A stretch of 64,000 bases of DNA, from the NCBI RefSeq assembly GCF_900100875.1, contig NZ_FNKQ01000003.1, positions 248,001 to 312,000 on the forward strand. The letters are read 5' to 3'. The notes below the pieces were generated by a model. It was not told where the DNA came from. It worked only from the letters and a program-made list of their open reading frames with translations, and did no database searches. Origin of the DNA: Halopelagius longus. GTDB lineage: Archaea; Halobacteriota; Halobacteria; Halobacteriales; Haloferacaceae. How positions within the stretch are numbered: position 1 is the first letter of the stretch; every line of letters begins with the position of its first letter. This document shows positions 62,278-64,000 of this stretch, piece by piece. Made by a program: the position numbers and the translations under genes.

Positions 62278-62622
62278 ATGCCGAGTACGGCAGAGACGGC
62301 TTGCTTCGAGGCGGGTATCAAGTTCGGGTCGCTGTACCACCAGTTCGCCGGGACGCCGGTCAGCCCCTCCAGCGCGGACTCTCTCGCCACCGCGATGGAG
62401 GACGCCATCGAGAACCAACCCCACTGCGAGTCGGTCGAAGTGGACGTCCTCGTGGACGACCTCGCCTCCGAACTCGCCGAATCGACGGCGGACTACGCGG
62501 AGTTGACGGGGCGGTTCATAGAAGTCGAGATGCTCGTGGAGTACGAGGGGACGCGCGTCCGGACGCGAATGGAGATGGAGGACGACTACCCCATGATGCG
62601 ACTCGTCTCCGTCGAGGACTGA
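62278..62622 (+). CDS. mptD: Archaeal dihydroneopterin aldolase (MptD family)
   Basis: 114 aa. AACFEAGIKFGSLYHQFAGTPVS-like opening (here TAETACFEAGIKFGSLYHQF), then MEDAIENQPHCESVEVDVL and YPMMRLVSVED at the end, the pattern of the DUF372/MptD family. MptD converts dihydroneopterin derivatives to 6-hydroxymethyl-dihydropterin and glycolaldehyde, an early step in folate or methanopterin synthesis. It is divergent from azf with a 99-bp spacer. Length equals other family members. Confidence 0.85.
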   Translation: MPSTAETACFEAGIKFGSLYHQFAGTPVSPSSADSLATAMEDAIENQPHCESVEVDVLVDDLASELAESTADYAELTGRFIEVEMLVEYEGTRVRTRMEMEDDYPMMRLVSVED

Positions 62623-62706
62623 ACGGGCGTCAGAGCCGCTCCGAGACGAGATTTCACTTTCACTTTCGGGCGTGTATTTAAACTACCGGGAGCCGAAGGG
62701 AGAGGC

Positions 62707-63219
62707 ATGAGTAGTCAAAGCACGCTCGGGGACGACGACCTGTTCGGAGAGGCCGCCGAAGAGATGCGCTCTGAGGTCGAGGAGCACCTCGACGCCGTGC
62801 GGGGTTCCCTGCCCGACGCCGACGCCATCTGGGACACCGAGGCGCAGAACGTCCTCGGCGTACTCAACGGTCTCAAGTCGGCGCTGGACGTCGAGGAAGC
62901 CGAGGAGAACCTCCGGCAGGCGAAGAAGACGTTCATCGTCGGCCAACGCGCCGACGCGTTCGAGGACCCCGACTCCCTCGAATCGGAGATAGCGTCCGTC
63001 CAAGAACTGTTGGAGACGGTGAGCGACGCGGAGGAACTCGTCGGCGAACTGACGAGCACCATGCCGCAACTGCGGAGTCAACTGCAGGAGGCCGCAGACG
63101 CCGCCGAGGAACGGGACGCCGCATCCGACGCGGACGCCGATGCGGACGCCGACGACGGCGAAGATACGGACGAAGCGGACGCCGACGCCGAAGAGGAAGC
63201 CGAAGAAGACGAAGAGTGA
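62707..63219 (+). CDS. Acidic helical haloarchaeal protein (DUF5790-type)
   Basis: 170 aa, very acidic. Residues 1-135 are helical (MSSQSTLGDDDLFGEAAEEM, WDTEAQNVLGVLNGLKSALDVEEAEENLRQAKKTF), followed by a low-complexity Asp/Ala/Glu tail (DADADADADDGED). I recall this as a conserved haloarchaeal family without known function. TATTTAAAC at about 62675-62683, 24-32 nt upstream of the ATG, supports a leaderless start. Convergent with the next gene, 2 bp apart. Confidence 0.78.
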   Translation: MSSQSTLGDDDLFGEAAEEMRSEVEEHLDAVRGSLPDADAIWDTEAQNVLGVLNGLKSALDVEEAEENLRQAKKTFIVGQRADAFEDPDSLESEIASVQELLETVSDAEELVGELTSTMPQLRSQLQEAADAAEERDAASDADADADADDGEDTDEADADAEEEAEEDEE

Positions 63220-63221
63220 TT

Positions 63222-63968
63222 TCAGTCGCGCCGACGCGGCCGGTCGACGTCGCGTTCGGCGACGGCGTCGAGGAGTTCGGCCAACGACTCGGCCGACAGG
63301 TCGAGTAGTGCTTCCCCCAGCGACGCGTCGCCCTGTCTCGGGTCGCCCACCACGCCGTTCTCGGTGAACTCAGCGGAGTCGTGCGAGAGGTTCACCCCCG
63401 ATACCCACTCGCCCCAGCGGTCGCTCCCGCCTTCCGCGGCCGCTTCTACTCGCTCCTCGCGGACGAGTTCCGGCCGGAGGTGTCTGAGGAACGCGGTCTC
63501 TAAGGGTCCGCCGTGGCCCATCTTCGCGGCGTGGTCGCCGACGGCGTCGAACCACGTGAACGCCACCGCGTAGGCGTCGTCCTCGCGGGTTATCGTCCCC
63601 GCCACCTCGTTCAACGCGTCCACGTTGCCGCCGTGGCCGTTGACGATTACGACGCGGTCGAACCCGTGTTCCGCGAGGCTACCGACCGTCTCGCGGACGG
63701 CCGAGCGGAACGTCTCCGGAGAGAACCACAGCGTGCCGGGGAACTGCCGGTGTTCGGCGGCGACGCCGACGGGGAGGGTCGGAGCGACTGCCGCGTCGCC
63801 GTCGTACGCCTCCGCGCCGGCCTCGGCCACCGCCTCGGCGGTGAACGCGTCGGTTCCGAGGGGAGCGTGGGGACCGTGCTGTTCGGTGCTGCCGACGGGC
63901 AACAGCGCGAGGTTCGTCTCCGCGGCGAGATTCGACACGTCGGTCCACGTCGCCTCCGAGAGTCGCAT
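63222..63968 (-). CDS. Creatininase family amidohydrolase (ArfB-like)
   Basis: 248 aa. Metal-binding pattern of the family: GSTEQHGPHAPLGTD (Glu, His and Asp ligands, about residues 27-41), VNGHGGN with His near 110, and GGPLETA with Glu near 155. In archaea ArfB of this family deformylates the formamido-pyrimidine intermediate of riboflavin/F420 synthesis; haloarchaea carry several paralogs, so creatininase-like or mycofactocin-related activities remain possible. The start MRLSEATWTDVSNL is near the right edge of the window and complete. Confidence 0.85.
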   Translation of the reverse strand: MRLSEATWTDVSNLAAETNLALLPVGSTEQHGPHAPLGTDAFTAEAVAEAGAEAYDGDAAVAPTLPVGVAAEHRQFPGTLWFSPETFRSAVRETVGSLAEHGFDRVVIVNGHGGNVDALNEVAGTITREDDAYAVAFTWFDAVGDHAAKMGHGGPLETAFLRHLRPELVREERVEAAAEGGSDRWGEWVSGVNLSHDSAEFTENGVVGDPRQGDASLGEALLDLSAESLAELLDAVAERDVDRPRRRD

Positions 63969-64000
63969 ACACGGCGGTGTGGGCTCGGGCGGCTTGTAAC

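Overview
The window is chromosomal DNA of a halophilic archaeon (class Halobacteria, most like the Haloferax/Halogeometricum group). The signs are high GC, very acidic proteins, start codons that often sit 25-30 nt below a TATA box (leaderless transcripts), Tat-type lipoprotein signals, a PGF-CTERM surface protein, Bat-type HTH regulators, two methyl-accepting transducers, and a neighbourhood at 53.9-63.2 kb (cca, deacetylase, histone, rpa2, azf) that recalls Haloferax volcanii from memory. I could not search databases, so family names rest on recognised motifs and recalled homologs.

Layout. 0-5.5 kb: a partial endonuclease IV, lipoate ligase, RIO2 kinase, a UbiA prenyltransferase fused to a lycopene-cyclase-like half domain, a truncated hemoglobin and a Bat-type regulator. 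5.6-15.8 kb: a starch/maltodextrin island with a TrmB-type regulator, a GH13 glycosidase, a GH15 glucoamylase and a complete sugar ABC importer (ATPase, Tat lipoprotein binding protein, two permeases). Two of its promoters share an identical 11-bp core. 15.9-26 kb: ribosomal protein L15e behind a leader with stacked hairpins, a CPBP protease, a rhodanese divergent from the E1-like UbaA, a soluble PAS transducer, an FNT channel, and a membrane transducer coupled to a binding lipoprotein (BasT/BasB-like). 26-31.5 kb: an overlapping mutS-nudix-mutL operon. 31.6-41.3 kb: KDG kinase, PGF-CTERM protein, FAD disulfide oxidoreductase, histidine kinase, NhaC, a Bat-type regulator, NikR and RdfA.

41.8-47.6 kb holds less characterised envelope genes: a polytopic protein whose predicted mature N-terminus is His, a beta-propeller, a Tp34/P19-like metal lipoprotein, a small membrane protein and an ion channel with a non-canonical filter. 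katG follows at 47.9 kb. From 50.7 to 53.7 kb a small accessory insert (PAS histidine kinase plus a winged-helix protein) is bracketed by repeats of the 3' end of the adjacent tRNA(CAU), with no integrase. 53.9-58.3 kb: CCA-adding enzyme, then histone doublet and histone-deacetylase-family genes in tandem, then RPA2. 59.2-60.2 kb: two identical tRNA-Arg(GCG) genes inside a 198-bp duplication, with further tRNA 3'-end copies and a run of perfect hairpins. 60.3-64 kb: zinc ribbon, DUF309, NAD-dependent glucose-6-phosphate dehydrogenase (Azf), MptD, an acidic haloarchaeal protein and a creatininase-family hydrolase.

No CRISPR array, transposase, rRNA or replication origin was seen. The most unusual unexplained material is the pair of tRNA-associated repeat systems, four candidate structured or orphan-promoter RNAs (4.2, 16.0, 39.2 and 41.5 kb), a 25-bp perfect palindrome near katG, and the 41.8-45.8 kb envelope cluster.
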